From assembly GCF_040712315.1 (NCBI RefSeq), contig NC_134023.1:69848757-69912756 (forward strand): DNA of 64,000 nucleotides. Reading direction: 5' to 3'. The DNA is from Castanea sativa. Its lineage: Eukaryota; Streptophyta; Magnoliopsida; Fagales; Fagaceae. How positions within the stretch are numbered: the stretch's first letter is position 1; each line of letters begins with the position of its first letter. The notes under the pieces are model-generated. The model was not told where the DNA came from. It did no database searches and saw only the letters and a list, made by a program, of their open reading frames with translations. Shown here piece by piece: positions 12,598 through 22,663 of this stretch. A program made the translations under genes and the position numbers.

Positions 12598-13610
12598 AAA
12601 AAATTGATTTTCAGGCTATTAATGAATAAAACTTCAAGCTTTCGATTGAAAAAACTATGAAAATAGTCTTTATTTGTAAGAGTCTTGTATGCAGGTGGGC
12701 TTCCTGACTTGATAAGCTTCTCAGTTGGTCCAATATGCACTAATGAATTAAGATAGTAGAAAATAACGATTGACAGTCTTTGCTTTGACTTGTTCACCAC
12801 TGCTCTCTTTGATATGGGGCTGTGTAACTCCCATTGCTCATAATCTGCAGGCTCAAGTGAATGCCATGAATTTATTAACAATGTTTACCTTGCATATGTC
12901 AATGCAGTTCTACTTTTTCTACTGCAATTTTATTGTCTATTATATTCAATTATATTAAGGTGTGGTTATGTATTTTGTCATACTTTATTCAACGACAAGA
13001 GACTTTATCAATTAAGTTAATGTAAAAACATATCATTTATAATTTTTTTTTAAAATTTAAATCATAGTTAACAGTACATACAATAATATTGCTACGACGG
13101 TCTAACCAATATTAACATGTAACTTATAGTATTTACCTCCATGACATGGCCAAGGTTTAGGTTCAACATTAACCCAGTGTTCATCTTTCAAAATCTGCAA
13201 TCCTGGCGTGTCGCCACACTCAAGTAAGAGAGTTATCCTGGAGATGTTTGTATGCGGATTAACCCCAATGACACGCTCAGGACAAGGAGGATAGCAATTC
13301 ATCCTTACATGATACGTTCCTTCTTTGTATGTGTCAGGGAATTTTTGAGCCTTGAAGTCCAAGTTTCATGGCTATGAACCTTACAATAGAAACCGCTACC
13401 TTCCTCATATCTCCAAAATAAGTTTCCAGAGATTTTCTAATACACACAAAATTGGAAAAATTATATAACACTAGAGAAAAGAGGGAAAAAACTCTTACTA
13501 ATTACTTTTCTCCTAACTCTAAAATGAGAGTAGTATCATTAGAATAATGAATAAGAGGACTGATATTTATTCATTAAATAAAAAAAGGAGGACTATTTAC
13601 TATCATGTGG
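12598..13610 (-). pseudogene. 2OG-Fe(II) oxygenase fragment, exons 3-4
   Basis: On the minus strand this holds the end of intron 2 (to about 13610), exon 3 (13436-13137), intron 3 and exon 4 (12844 to about 12598) of an SRG1-like oxygenase. It is close to the intact gene at 21604-25958 but on the opposite strand. Exon 3 still encodes MNCYPPCP and LLLECGDTPG. The iron-binding HAD has become HTN. About 23 bp missing near the exon end (VNGAIVVN lost) shift the frame. In exon 4 the PDHRA histidine is replaced (PISKRA), so both halves of the metal site are damaged. Exons 1-2 are absent. It is probably a relic of a second oxygenase gene in the ancestral block. Confidence 0.85.
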
Positions 13611-13967
13611 GTTACATTTAGTTCAATAGGTAAAGTCCCTAATAATAAAATAAGAAGGCTAGATTCTTTTTTTGAGAAACAAACACACGCATGCACAAGG
13701 GAGAGGGAAATGGATTCTAACACAAAGGCACATCACAATTTCACTCAAAAGATTCAAATCTTGTTTATCTGTTTGGATTTTAAAATTTTTCTTGGTCTTT
13801 CTCTTTTTAGAAATAAACTAGTTTTTTGCTTTTTGTCACCTATTTAATATAAAAATTACTAAAATATGCAAATAAATTACCAAAAACAAAAGTCAAATGC
13901 ACTTCAAAGAGACATTGGCCAAATTCTGATACCATAGTAAAAATAAGAAAAGGTGTGTTGCACCAAA

Positions 13968-14360
13968 CCTTTAAAAATGATTGCTAAATACTCAGTTGAC
14001 CCAAGTGGATAGTTACAAGATACAGAGCATGTTTGCTTCAAGATAATAATCCTCAAATCCAAAAGGAGAATTTTAGAATCCACTAGAAAACATAGGAGAA
14101 ACCTCTCTAAAATGATATGAATGAGAAAAACTTTATTCTGAATTGAAAATCTGATTATAGAGTTGTCGGCTAATTTAAAGGCTCTATAAAACCTAATTGA
14201 TATGAAAAAACATTCTAAAAGAAATCTTAATTGATATCCTACAATAATAAAACCCCAATTTGACTAAAAAAGTATTTAACCTAAAATCAAGGAAATAACA
14301 ATCCTAAACCAAAATATTTGAAAATTAGATGAACATAGATGTACAAAGTTGCCCGCTATC
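13968..14360. other. Insertion in the 3' flank of the kinase pseudogene
   Basis: Matching sequence continues on both sides. GGCCAAATTCTGATACCAT and CACCAAAC lie on the left, and AAATGGTCACAA on the right. In the intact kinase flank (31360-31420) these are contiguous. The roughly 390 bp between them have no recognised identity. Confidence 0.5.
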
Positions 14361-15590
14361 ACCTATCACAAATGGTCACAAGTATGGCAATGAAAACTCG
14401 AGAGCTAGTTTTTTAATGAAGGTGGAGAAGATGTAAACAATGAAGGGCTTGGGGGCACATAAACTTCAATCACTCCCTCAAGATTTGTGTGACCTCATCG
14501 AGGGCCTCAGTAAAGGATCTTCTTGAATACACCAAATCGCCACAATCACAAGTCTTTCTAGCTTCTTCATGTCATTCCTTGCCTCATCATTTTCTATCAA
14601 CTTCTCTAATTTTTCTTTTTAAAATCTTTGTAGCATGCATAAGCCCAATCTATCAATGCCTCCTCTTCTCCTAGCGCAAACGCAACACTACACTAGACTT
14701 ACAACAAATGATCTCTAGTAAAATTACACCAAAACTGTAAACATCAACCATAACTGAATTGGATGCTTTTTAAACCATTTAGGTGCAAAGCATCCAATTG
14801 TCCCTCTTATTGCTGTATTAGCTACTTGAGTTTGTTCTGCCAACAAAAGCTTTGCTAATCCAAAATCAGCAATCCTTGGCGTAAAATACTTGTCCAAGAG
14901 TATGTTTTGAGGCTTTATGTCACATCGGATGATTTGGGTGCTGCACTCTTCATGTAAGTACATTAGGCCTCGTGCTATTCCAAAAGCAATTTTTACTCTT
15001 TGGTTCCAATGAGGTCCGAATATCCCAAAGATAAAGCTAGCTGAAGAGCCATTACTCATGTACTCATATACTAGAAGCTGGTGCTGCCCCTCATCACAAT
15101 AACCGAGCAAATGAACTAAATTCTTGTGATGAGTCTGACTGATCACGCTCACTTCTGTTTTGAATTCCTTCTCACCTTCTTCTACCACCTTACCTAACCT
15201 CTTTGACTGCAACAAATATTTTAGAATCTGATGGAAGGACCCATTTATAAACAGTTCCGAAAGCACATTATCCCACTGTTTGCTTGAAGCCCCTGGTTGC
15301 TTCTTCGAGCTCTTTATATGTATAGCTTTTCACATTTGTTGCAAGTGTGCTATCAATATTCCATTGCGAATTCAGCCTTTTGCGGTACAAGTAGATAAAA
15401 GCCACAATACTAGCTATGAAGAATAGGATATTAAGAAATGCAGAGCTGCAAAGGAGTAGTGCCAAGACAACTACCATAGACTGGTCTTTCTCATCTTAAC
15501 CTATATTTTCCTTGGTGAGAACTATGCTAGTATTACTTTCGCGATATCTTCCATTGGACAGAGGAAACTTCTTCTTCCAACATGCTTATA
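14360..15590 (-). pseudogene. Truncated G-type lectin receptor kinase pseudogene
   Basis: It matches only the C-terminal half of the intact receptor kinase at 31453-33909: the PAN-domain edge, transmembrane segment (ALLLCSSAFLNILFF) and kinase domain. The whole lectin part and start are missing beyond about 15590. A stop interrupts the glycine loop near 15265 (GKGAFG in the intact gene; GGA TAA TGT here). Further shifts follow at the loop/lysine region and after APKWFKKHP (near 14765). The catalytic-loop HCDIKPQN reads [16 protein letters not shown] is retained. It is unit 1's decayed counterpart of the intact kinase. Confidence 0.9.
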
Positions 15591-15599
15591 AAGTCCTTT

Positions 15600-16380
15600 G
15601 AATACCGCAACAAACTGATCACATATGATAGAAGATTAAGAAAGAATTTACAATTAATTAAATTAATAATAATGATACCTATTTTTTGTTTGTGGCTATG
15701 TGAGCGTAGGTAGGAATTAGGGAATGAATAATACAATATAGAAAAAATTAACAAATACCCTAAAGACATTGGTTTAGAAGGTATTTTTAAAAACTTTTTA
15801 CATGAAAAGAAAAAAGTAATTGATTTTTTAACAGTTTTTATATTTATCATAAAAGTAATATTAAAACGGTTTTAAAATAGTCTATTAACAAATGTTTTAA
15901 GGGTGCCTGTTAACAAGACTTTACAATATAATGCACCCCTACTTATATTTGGGACTAACCTAACTTTTCTTTTTTCTTTTTAGAATCTGCCGACCTAAGC
16001 CCTAAATTTAATTTTTTTTAATTATATATTTCTTATTATATAAATCTAAAACCGTAACTTCACCAAACAAAACGTGTTGTGTTGCGGTCTCGGTCGGCTC
16101 TTCTTCAAGTGTTTATCTTCTTTGTACTTCTAAGTAAAATTTTATTATATAGCTAAGTTTTAAGAAAAAAAAAATTATCTTCTAAAAAAAAGTTTCAATA
16201 AATTTAAAATTCTACATTGACTATAGTTCATTTTGCTAAAACTCTGTTAGTTAAGTTACAACAAATTTTAAATTCTACTTCAATTAAAATTCTATTTAAA
16301 AAAAAATCAAGAATTTTAAAATGAAATTTAAAATTTATTTTAATAATCTATCAAAAATTTGTATATTTTTAATATAATAT
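15600..16380. other. Intergenic, no gene seen
   Basis: AT-rich DNA. A 105-residue open frame on the minus strand (15850-15533) is mostly low-complexity and partly overlaps the kinase pseudogene edge. I find no support for it as a gene. Confidence 0.5.
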
Positions 16381-16384
16381 AAAA

Positions 16385-17170
16385 TTTATATAAGAAATAA
16401 TGGACTGAATAGAATTAATGGACAAAATAGGACTGAAATGGATAGAATGGACCAAACGGGGCCAAATTGGACTGAAGGGGATCAATATGGACTGAAGTGG
16501 ATATAATGGATCAAATAGAACCAAAGTGGGAAAAATGGGCCGAATAGAACGAAAGTGGATCGAACGGCCCGAATAGAATTGAAGTGTATCAAAGTGGACA
16601 TAATGGACTGAATAGAACCAATGGATAGAATATGACCAATGTGGATTGAATAGGGAAAATGTAGACTTATTGGACCGAAATGGATAGAATAAGACCAATG
16701 TGGACTGAATAGGACAAATGTAGACTGATTGGACGTAATAGAACTTTAGTGGACAAAATAGACTAAATAGGACCGGATAGGGCCAAATTGAACCAAAAAG
16801 GATAGAATGAACTGAATAGAACCAATGTGGACCAAATAAGACTTTTGAATATTTTTCATTTTCATTGCATTTTTAGGGCTCATATTTCTAACTTCTAATG
16901 TCTATTTTAGTATTTTCTTTGTATTTTTTTAACTCAAAACTAAATATTTTAGCCTAAATATAATAAAATTTCGTACTTTTCAACTCAAAAATTAAGAAAA
17001 AAGTGAATTTTTGAGCTAAACTTGAAAATTATACCTACAAAAAGAAATGATTTAAGGCCCAATTAAATAGACTGAAGGAAGACTGAAATTGACTGAGTGT
17101 ACCAAATTGGACCGAGTATAACAAATAGGGCTGAATGGGATCGAAGTAGACTTAATTGGACCGAATAAAA
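16385..17170. repeat. Degenerate GGACTGAAT-type minisatellite
   Basis: Dozens of short variants of TGGACYGAATAGAACCAA / GGATAGAATGGACCAA fill 16395-16850. They resume at about 17065-17165 after 200 bp of unrelated AT-rich DNA. Unit length varies around 10-20 bp. The open frame of 109 residues on the minus strand is the repeat read as Phe/Ser/His-rich text, not a gene. Confidence 0.85.
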
Positions 17171-17292
17171 ATTGCTTAATTTTTAGAGAGAACAAATTAT
17201 TTTTAAAAATTTTAGAGAAAAAATTATACATTATATTTCAATACAAAATAATTATTTATTTTCATACATCGCATGGGTCTGCGATTAGTTAT

Positions 17293-17560
17293 ATTAAAAG
17301 TGAAAAGACAAACAATTACAACACTACTGATGACAAGAAGCATTACATCTCATGTTCACACAAGTCATCCAAATAGAAGTCCGATATTATAGCATCTCAA
17401 GTGAATTAATTTTAATTTCATCTAATAAACATGATAGATGGAAATTGTATGAATCTTAGGATAGAAGACCAATATTATAACATCTCAAGTGAATTAATTT
17501 TAATATAGACGGAAATTGTATGAAACTTAGGATAATGAAACTCGGTAGTAAATAAGATGT
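17293..17560. repeat. Direct repeat, copy 1
   Basis: It shares a long run with 18185-18380, including ACTACTGATGACAAGAAGC, CACACAAGTCATCCAAA and AATCTTAGGATA. A Helitron-like end (CATCGCATGGGTCTGCGATTAGT) sits just before it at 17267-17289. Confidence 0.75.
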
Positions 17561-17578
17561 ATTTTAATAAAGAAAAAA

Positions 17579-17742
17579 GTGGGTTCCAGTTAGCTCAACT
17601 AGTAAAGTCTTTGATGGTTGAATAAAAGATCTGGGTTCAATCCCCGCCTACACCAAAAACTGAATGGTGTCTTGGTCTGATGATAAAGAGCATCATCAGG
17701 AACGGACGCCATATGTTGAAACTCTCTCTCAAAAAATAATAA
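17579..17742 (+). mobile_element. tRNA-derived SINE
   Basis: The 164-bp element has an A-box-like TAGCTCAACTAGTAAAGT and a B-box GGGTTCAATCCCCGCC about 35 bp later. A tRNA-unrelated body and A-rich tail follow. It is flanked by a perfect 14-bp direct repeat, TAATAAAGAAAAAA, at 17565-17578 and 17743-17756. It cannot fold as a real tRNA gene and ends in the A-rich tract typical of SINEs. A related copy lies at 22238-22403. Confidence 0.85.
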
Positions 17743-17995
17743 TAATAAAGAAAAAAAATTTTCTTCAAAAATAATTACAAGTTGTAATGCTAAAATTCAA
17801 AGCCATTAATTATGAAAATTGAAAAGAAGAGCAACAGGAAAAGACTTGTGTTGTGGGTCTGTTCTTCGGGTTGATATATGTTTCGGAACTGCGGTCTTAT
17901 AGTTTACAAATTCAACAAAAATAAATAGCCCAAACAGTGGGCTTTGGTTTTGTGGGTCGATTCTTCAGCTTGGACCTAAAATATATAAGCCTAAC

Positions 17996-17997
<2 letters not shown>

Positions 17998-18021
<24 letters not shown>
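17998..18021. repeat. (TA)n microsatellite
   Basis: A short TA run between the two direct-repeat copies. Confidence 0.9.
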
Positions 18022-18027
<6 letters not shown>

Positions 18028-18184
18028 GATTTGGAAAATTTTATGGGCACGGGGGTTATTATTTGGATATATAGCATGATTTTAGCATATCAAGTAAAAG
18101 AAAAAGGTCTGTTTAATACATATAGATACAACTTTTCTACATAACTCTCTTTTTTTCTTTTCATTTCCTCTTGTCACCATTGTG

Positions 18185-18380
18185 TTAGAAGTAAAAAGAT
18201 AAACAATTACAGCACTACTGATGACAAGAAGCATTACATCTCATTTTCACACAAGTCATCCAAACAGATCGAAGACCAATATTATAACGTCTCAAGTTAA
18301 TTAATTTTATTTCATCCAATGAACATTCTAGATTGAACTTGTTTCAATCTTAGGATAATGAAATACTGTAGTATATAAGT
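18185..18380. repeat. Direct repeat, copy 2
   Basis: Second copy of the sequence at 17293-17560. The two are separated by the SINE, an AT run and about 400 bp of AT-rich DNA. The SINE lies outside both copies, so it does not date the duplication. Confidence 0.75.
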
Positions 18381-18399
18381 ATTTTGAAAATCTTTATAT

Positions 18400-19570
18400 T
18401 GGATATGAATTTTGAAAATCTACCGATAGATTGCACAAAGTTCCGAGAAGATCAAAGATCAATAATTATTTATTAATCAAATATTTAAATTTCAAAATTT
18501 TGTTGTTTAAAATTGTACATAAATAATAATTTTATTGATAGAATAATAAATTAAATAAAATCCAATAAATAGTTTCGGTGGCCGTGGGTTGGTAATGGCC
18601 TTGCTGCGTTTTGGTGGCCATAAGTTTGGTTCGAACATCAATCTGAATTCCATTGCTGTTAAGATGAATCTTATTGTGTTTAGAATGACGTGGATAAATT
18701 GGCAAGTGGAATGATTTAATTGGAGAACCTAAGGAATTGTTTAAGAATGATGTGTACATTATAAATCTATAATACATATATTTAAAATTTTTTTTTGATA
18801 CAAGATAGAATTTCTACTTTAGCCTAATAAACCATACAATGGTGTTCTCTTATTTGGAATTAATAAGCTTAGACAACAAGTAGTGATGTGTGTTATTGCA
18901 ATTGATATATAATAAAAATGGTGACAATGATGAGTATATACGAAAATAATATTATCTTGATCTCAATTTGTCACACGTGAAAATATTTGCTCCTCATATT
19001 GCTAGTTTAGTATGGTTTATTTTGTTAAGTGCAACTTTTAAAGATCTCTCTTTAGGTACATATTATTTTAACTTAACTTATTTCTTGAAGTCAAATAAGC
19101 AAATGTATTCTTTCTCAAAAAAAAAAAAATGCAGAGGAATTTAAATTTTTCTAAACGACACTTATCCTTAATTTTAAAGTAAATATTATTAGGAATGATT
19201 GATTTGTCACAATAGATATTAATTATTCAAATTGAAAATATAATTAGGGTGAGCAAATGTGAATGACTTGACCCACTTATGTCATCCGACTCGGCCAATA
19301 TAGTGGATTTCAACTATTTTCAACTGCTTCTTCTATAACATGCAAATTGATGTTCATGTTAAGTGGAATAATGAAATTTATAAAACCTCACAATTTTAGA
19401 AGGCCTCAATATTATTTAAAATTTTAAATGAAGTCACATTACATATACTTTTAAATTGGTAATATTTGTTAAGTGACACTTGTTAGTATTTCTAAAGGAG
19501 ATGACATTGTCCCAAGTCCTAACACTCAACTATCGAAATTATAAAAATATACACCCTAAAATAGATCAAT
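18400..19570. other. Intergenic, no gene seen
   Basis: AT-rich spacer before unit 2 of the duplicated block. The only long frames are short and low-complexity. No repeats or element ends were recognised. Confidence 0.55.
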
Positions 19571-19621
19571 TTAATATTTAGTAATATTTTTTGTCGTGTT
19601 CCCACCATTGTTGGACCCACA

Positions 19622-20188
19622 TGTATGGTTATCAAAATTTTAATTTGGATTGTACGATTTTACGATTACACCTGCCTAATACTATCTGGATCTTTCAAGG
19701 ACCTTTCGTAAGATTGCTACGATCGTTCAAGATCGGTAGAATTGTATGATTTTGACAATCCCAAATAATTCTGATATCTTGTAGTCTTCTTTAACTCAAC
19801 AGAAGATTTAGTTGGACTCAAATAAAAAATAAAATCTTAATAGACCCAATTTGGCTATTCTAAGGTAGAGAGATAGAGTGTCAGTTGGACTTAAATGAAA
19901 AATAACATCCCAATAGAGTGTTACGTTTTGAGGTTTTTGGTTTCTTTCTTTAAATGATGCTTACAAATGGATGTAGTGGTGTATGATAATTACATTAAAT
20001 AGATGCAATTTTTTTATTTTTTTATGAATGAATGTATAATTTATATTATAATTTAATATATCAATGTGTTCTTTTTTGTTTTTTTTTTTCTCAAATAATA
20101 TAAGATTTTATAATCCACGATCTGATTCTACGATCTTCGATCTCACCTACCTCCTATAATCCTATGTAGGACCCCGATTTTGACAACC
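19622..20188. mobile_element. 567-bp TIR element in the unit 2 upstream region
   Basis: The ends are inverted: GGTTATCAAAATT on the left and GATTTTGACAACC on the right, with scattered ACGAT/GATCG motifs near both ends. Unit 1 at about 3643-3656 reads CTGGACCCACAAGGCTCC without it. The flanks GGACCCACA and TTGCCCACA look like a worn 9-bp target duplication. A larger relative in the opposite orientation lies at 26434-28040. Confidence 0.7.
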
Positions 20189-20437
20189 TTGCCCACAAGG
20201 CTCCAAGAAAAAATTATCATATAGCCAGGGATCTTATACATGAGCTTTAAAATGTAAATAAGAACAAAGAAATCTTTTAATTTTGTTTAGAAATTGAACA
20301 TTAATTAAGAAAAGAAAGATTTAAACCTTTGTTTTCCCCGTAAAGAAAACGCTACACACATACAAGATTTGATTTAAATGACATTGAATATTCAGTAATA
20401 CTATAAATCATTTAATACACATTTATATTTGTAATAT

Positions 20438-21003
20438 TGTTAGGTTCTAAAGATTTAGGATAAAATATTTAGATTCCTATTTTGTGTATATTGGCAAACC
20501 AAGAACAAAAACATGTCTAAATTATGTGTTAGATATTGCTCAAGATTATACAAATAAAGATTCAAGAATATTCAAGCTGTAGAAAGGAGAGTTCAAGTTT
20601 TGTGAAGCTCAACTGATCGAAAATTAGATTCGCTCAATTGAATTTTGTTTAGCAAGTCCAAGAGAGAAGAGTCAGTAGAGTTGGAGTTGCACATGGTCGT
20701 GTTAGTAAGTTCTACTAGAGGTATCATTAGATTTATGGCTAAATCTTTTGTAAACTTCAATTCTTTCTAATAGATATGTTTATCTTGAGGATAGTTAGGT
20801 CAAATCTTCCCCAAGTTTTTACCTTGAAACAATTTATTTCATTAGTTTTTCTAAGTAATCATATCGTTGTGTCTCTTTCTTTTCTGCTGTGCATGATATG
20901 ATATTTTGCTGTTTAACCTAGAACTCATAATTAATCTAAGTAACTACTTGGCTAATTCACTAGGTTTAAACAATCTGTTTTAAAGGGTTTAAACAAACAA
21001 ACA
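20438..21003. mobile_element. Solo LTR, probably Copia-type, upstream of the intact oxygenase
   Basis: The 566-bp sequence starts TGTTAGGTTC and ends AAACAAACA (TG...CA). It is flanked by a perfect AATAT at 20433-20437 and 21004-21008. The unit 1 paralogue near 4275-4285 reads GGTAATATTTAATC, an empty site carrying one AATAT. There are no internal genes. The size suits a Copia LTR; the class is an inference. Confidence 0.85.
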
Positions 21004-21525
21004 AATATTAATCCAAATCATGAAATATGAATTTATTGAATGGAGAAGAATTTTTTTTTGAATTAAAAAAAAAGATTATTGATTTTATTTTTAAATAAAA
21101 AGGATTACTGAACTGATTTTTTTTAATCATATTTTTGTTTCCTTTCGTTTAAACAACAAAGATGAGATTTTTTTCTCAAAAAAAAAAAAAAAAACAACGA
21201 TGTGATTTTTTTTTTGTTGTTGTTGTTGTTGAAGAGAGAATGTGAATCTTAGGCCATGTACAACAATAATGTGAACACTAATTAGCCTTAGACAAGTCCT
21301 ATACTTTATAGCCTATAGCTGAATATTCAATACTTCAATTCCTCGAAACTTTTGGAGCAATTTTTTATTTTTATTTTTTGAGAAACACTTTTGGAGCAAT
21401 TTATTCAACGCGCGGGATTCTTAATATTCTCAAACCTCATTATGACACGAAAAGAGGTAATAAAAAAAAGCCAAAAACAACACTCTTAATTTGTTAATAA
21501 TTATCTTTGGTAAACTCTGAAGATA

Positions 21526-21534
21526 TTATATAAA
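21526..21534 (+). promoter_or_regulatory. TATA box of the intact 2OG oxygenase
   Basis: TATATAAAG lies about 70-78 bp upstream of the ATG at 21604, a normal plant spacing that leaves a 5' leader of roughly 45 nt. Confidence 0.6.
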
Positions 21535-21603
21535 GGGCTTTGAGTACTAAAACTAGTAGCCAAATATCCATTTTCATTAAACTAAACCAAAAGAGTCTGA
21601 GAA

Positions 21604-22577
21604 ATGGCTTTGGCACCTTCAGACTCAGAGAGCCTTGAATGGTCTCTACCAGTTCCAAGTGTTCAAGAGCTTGCAATCCAAAAGCTTGATAAGGTGCCAC
21701 TTAGATATGTAAGGGATGACTTAGACCAGATTACTCCTTCCAATCCTTCTCTTCGTGTACCTTTGATTGATATGAACAAGTTGGCCAACCCAGAATCCCA
21801 TGAAAAAGAGCTCCAAAAGCTTCACTTTGCATGTCAAGAATGGGGAGTTTTTCAGGTAATTAATTAATACAAAAAACATTAGGCAGTACTTTTTGTTGTT
21901 GTTGTTGTTGCTCTTTCTTCTTCTTATAATACAAGAACATTAGGCACTATATATTGCTTTTCCTTCATTTTCCTTCACCACCTTAGAAAAATATTGATCT
22001 TGAGGAATATTTTGCTTAGAGATTTCTAATCAAAGCATGCCTGTTTATGGCTTTTGTAGTTCATGTACTACTGAAACTCTTCCTATTGATCAAAATTCAC
22101 CTTTCATAATTGCACTTTCTCTTTCTTCTTCTCTTTTTATTCCTCAAATTATTTACTAATTTATGAGATTCAAAAGACCATACTTTCTTCTTAAAACAAC
22201 TTTATCTATGATATGAACTAGAACCAATAACTTATAGTTTTCTTGGGTTCCAATTAGTTTAATTGATAAAGTATCTAATGGTTGAATAAAAAATTTAGGA
22301 TCCAATTTTCGTTTACATAAAAAGCCGATTGAAGTTTTAATCTAATAATAAACAACTATCATCAATAGTGAATGTCATAAATTGAAACTCTAAAAAAAAA
22401 AAAAACTTATAGCCTTCAACAGCTCTTGAAGACAAATCTGATGTACAACAAAGTGGTAATAATTAATTTTGACTTATCTATGTCGCTCAAATAGATTACG
22501 TTTATTTTCATGTGCAGAGTTCATGTTACAGTTCATTAAGATGCAATCTCATTAGTTATAATATTATTCTTTGTTTT

Positions 22578-22663
<86 letters not shown>

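Noticed and set aside
16369..16698. 109-residue Ser/Phe/His-rich frame
   Set aside because: It is the GGACTGAAT-type minisatellite read through. The absence of stops follows from the repeat word.
17579..17742. Possible tRNA gene (A and B boxes)
   Set aside because: No cloverleaf can be formed, and direct repeats with an A-rich tail identify a SINE.
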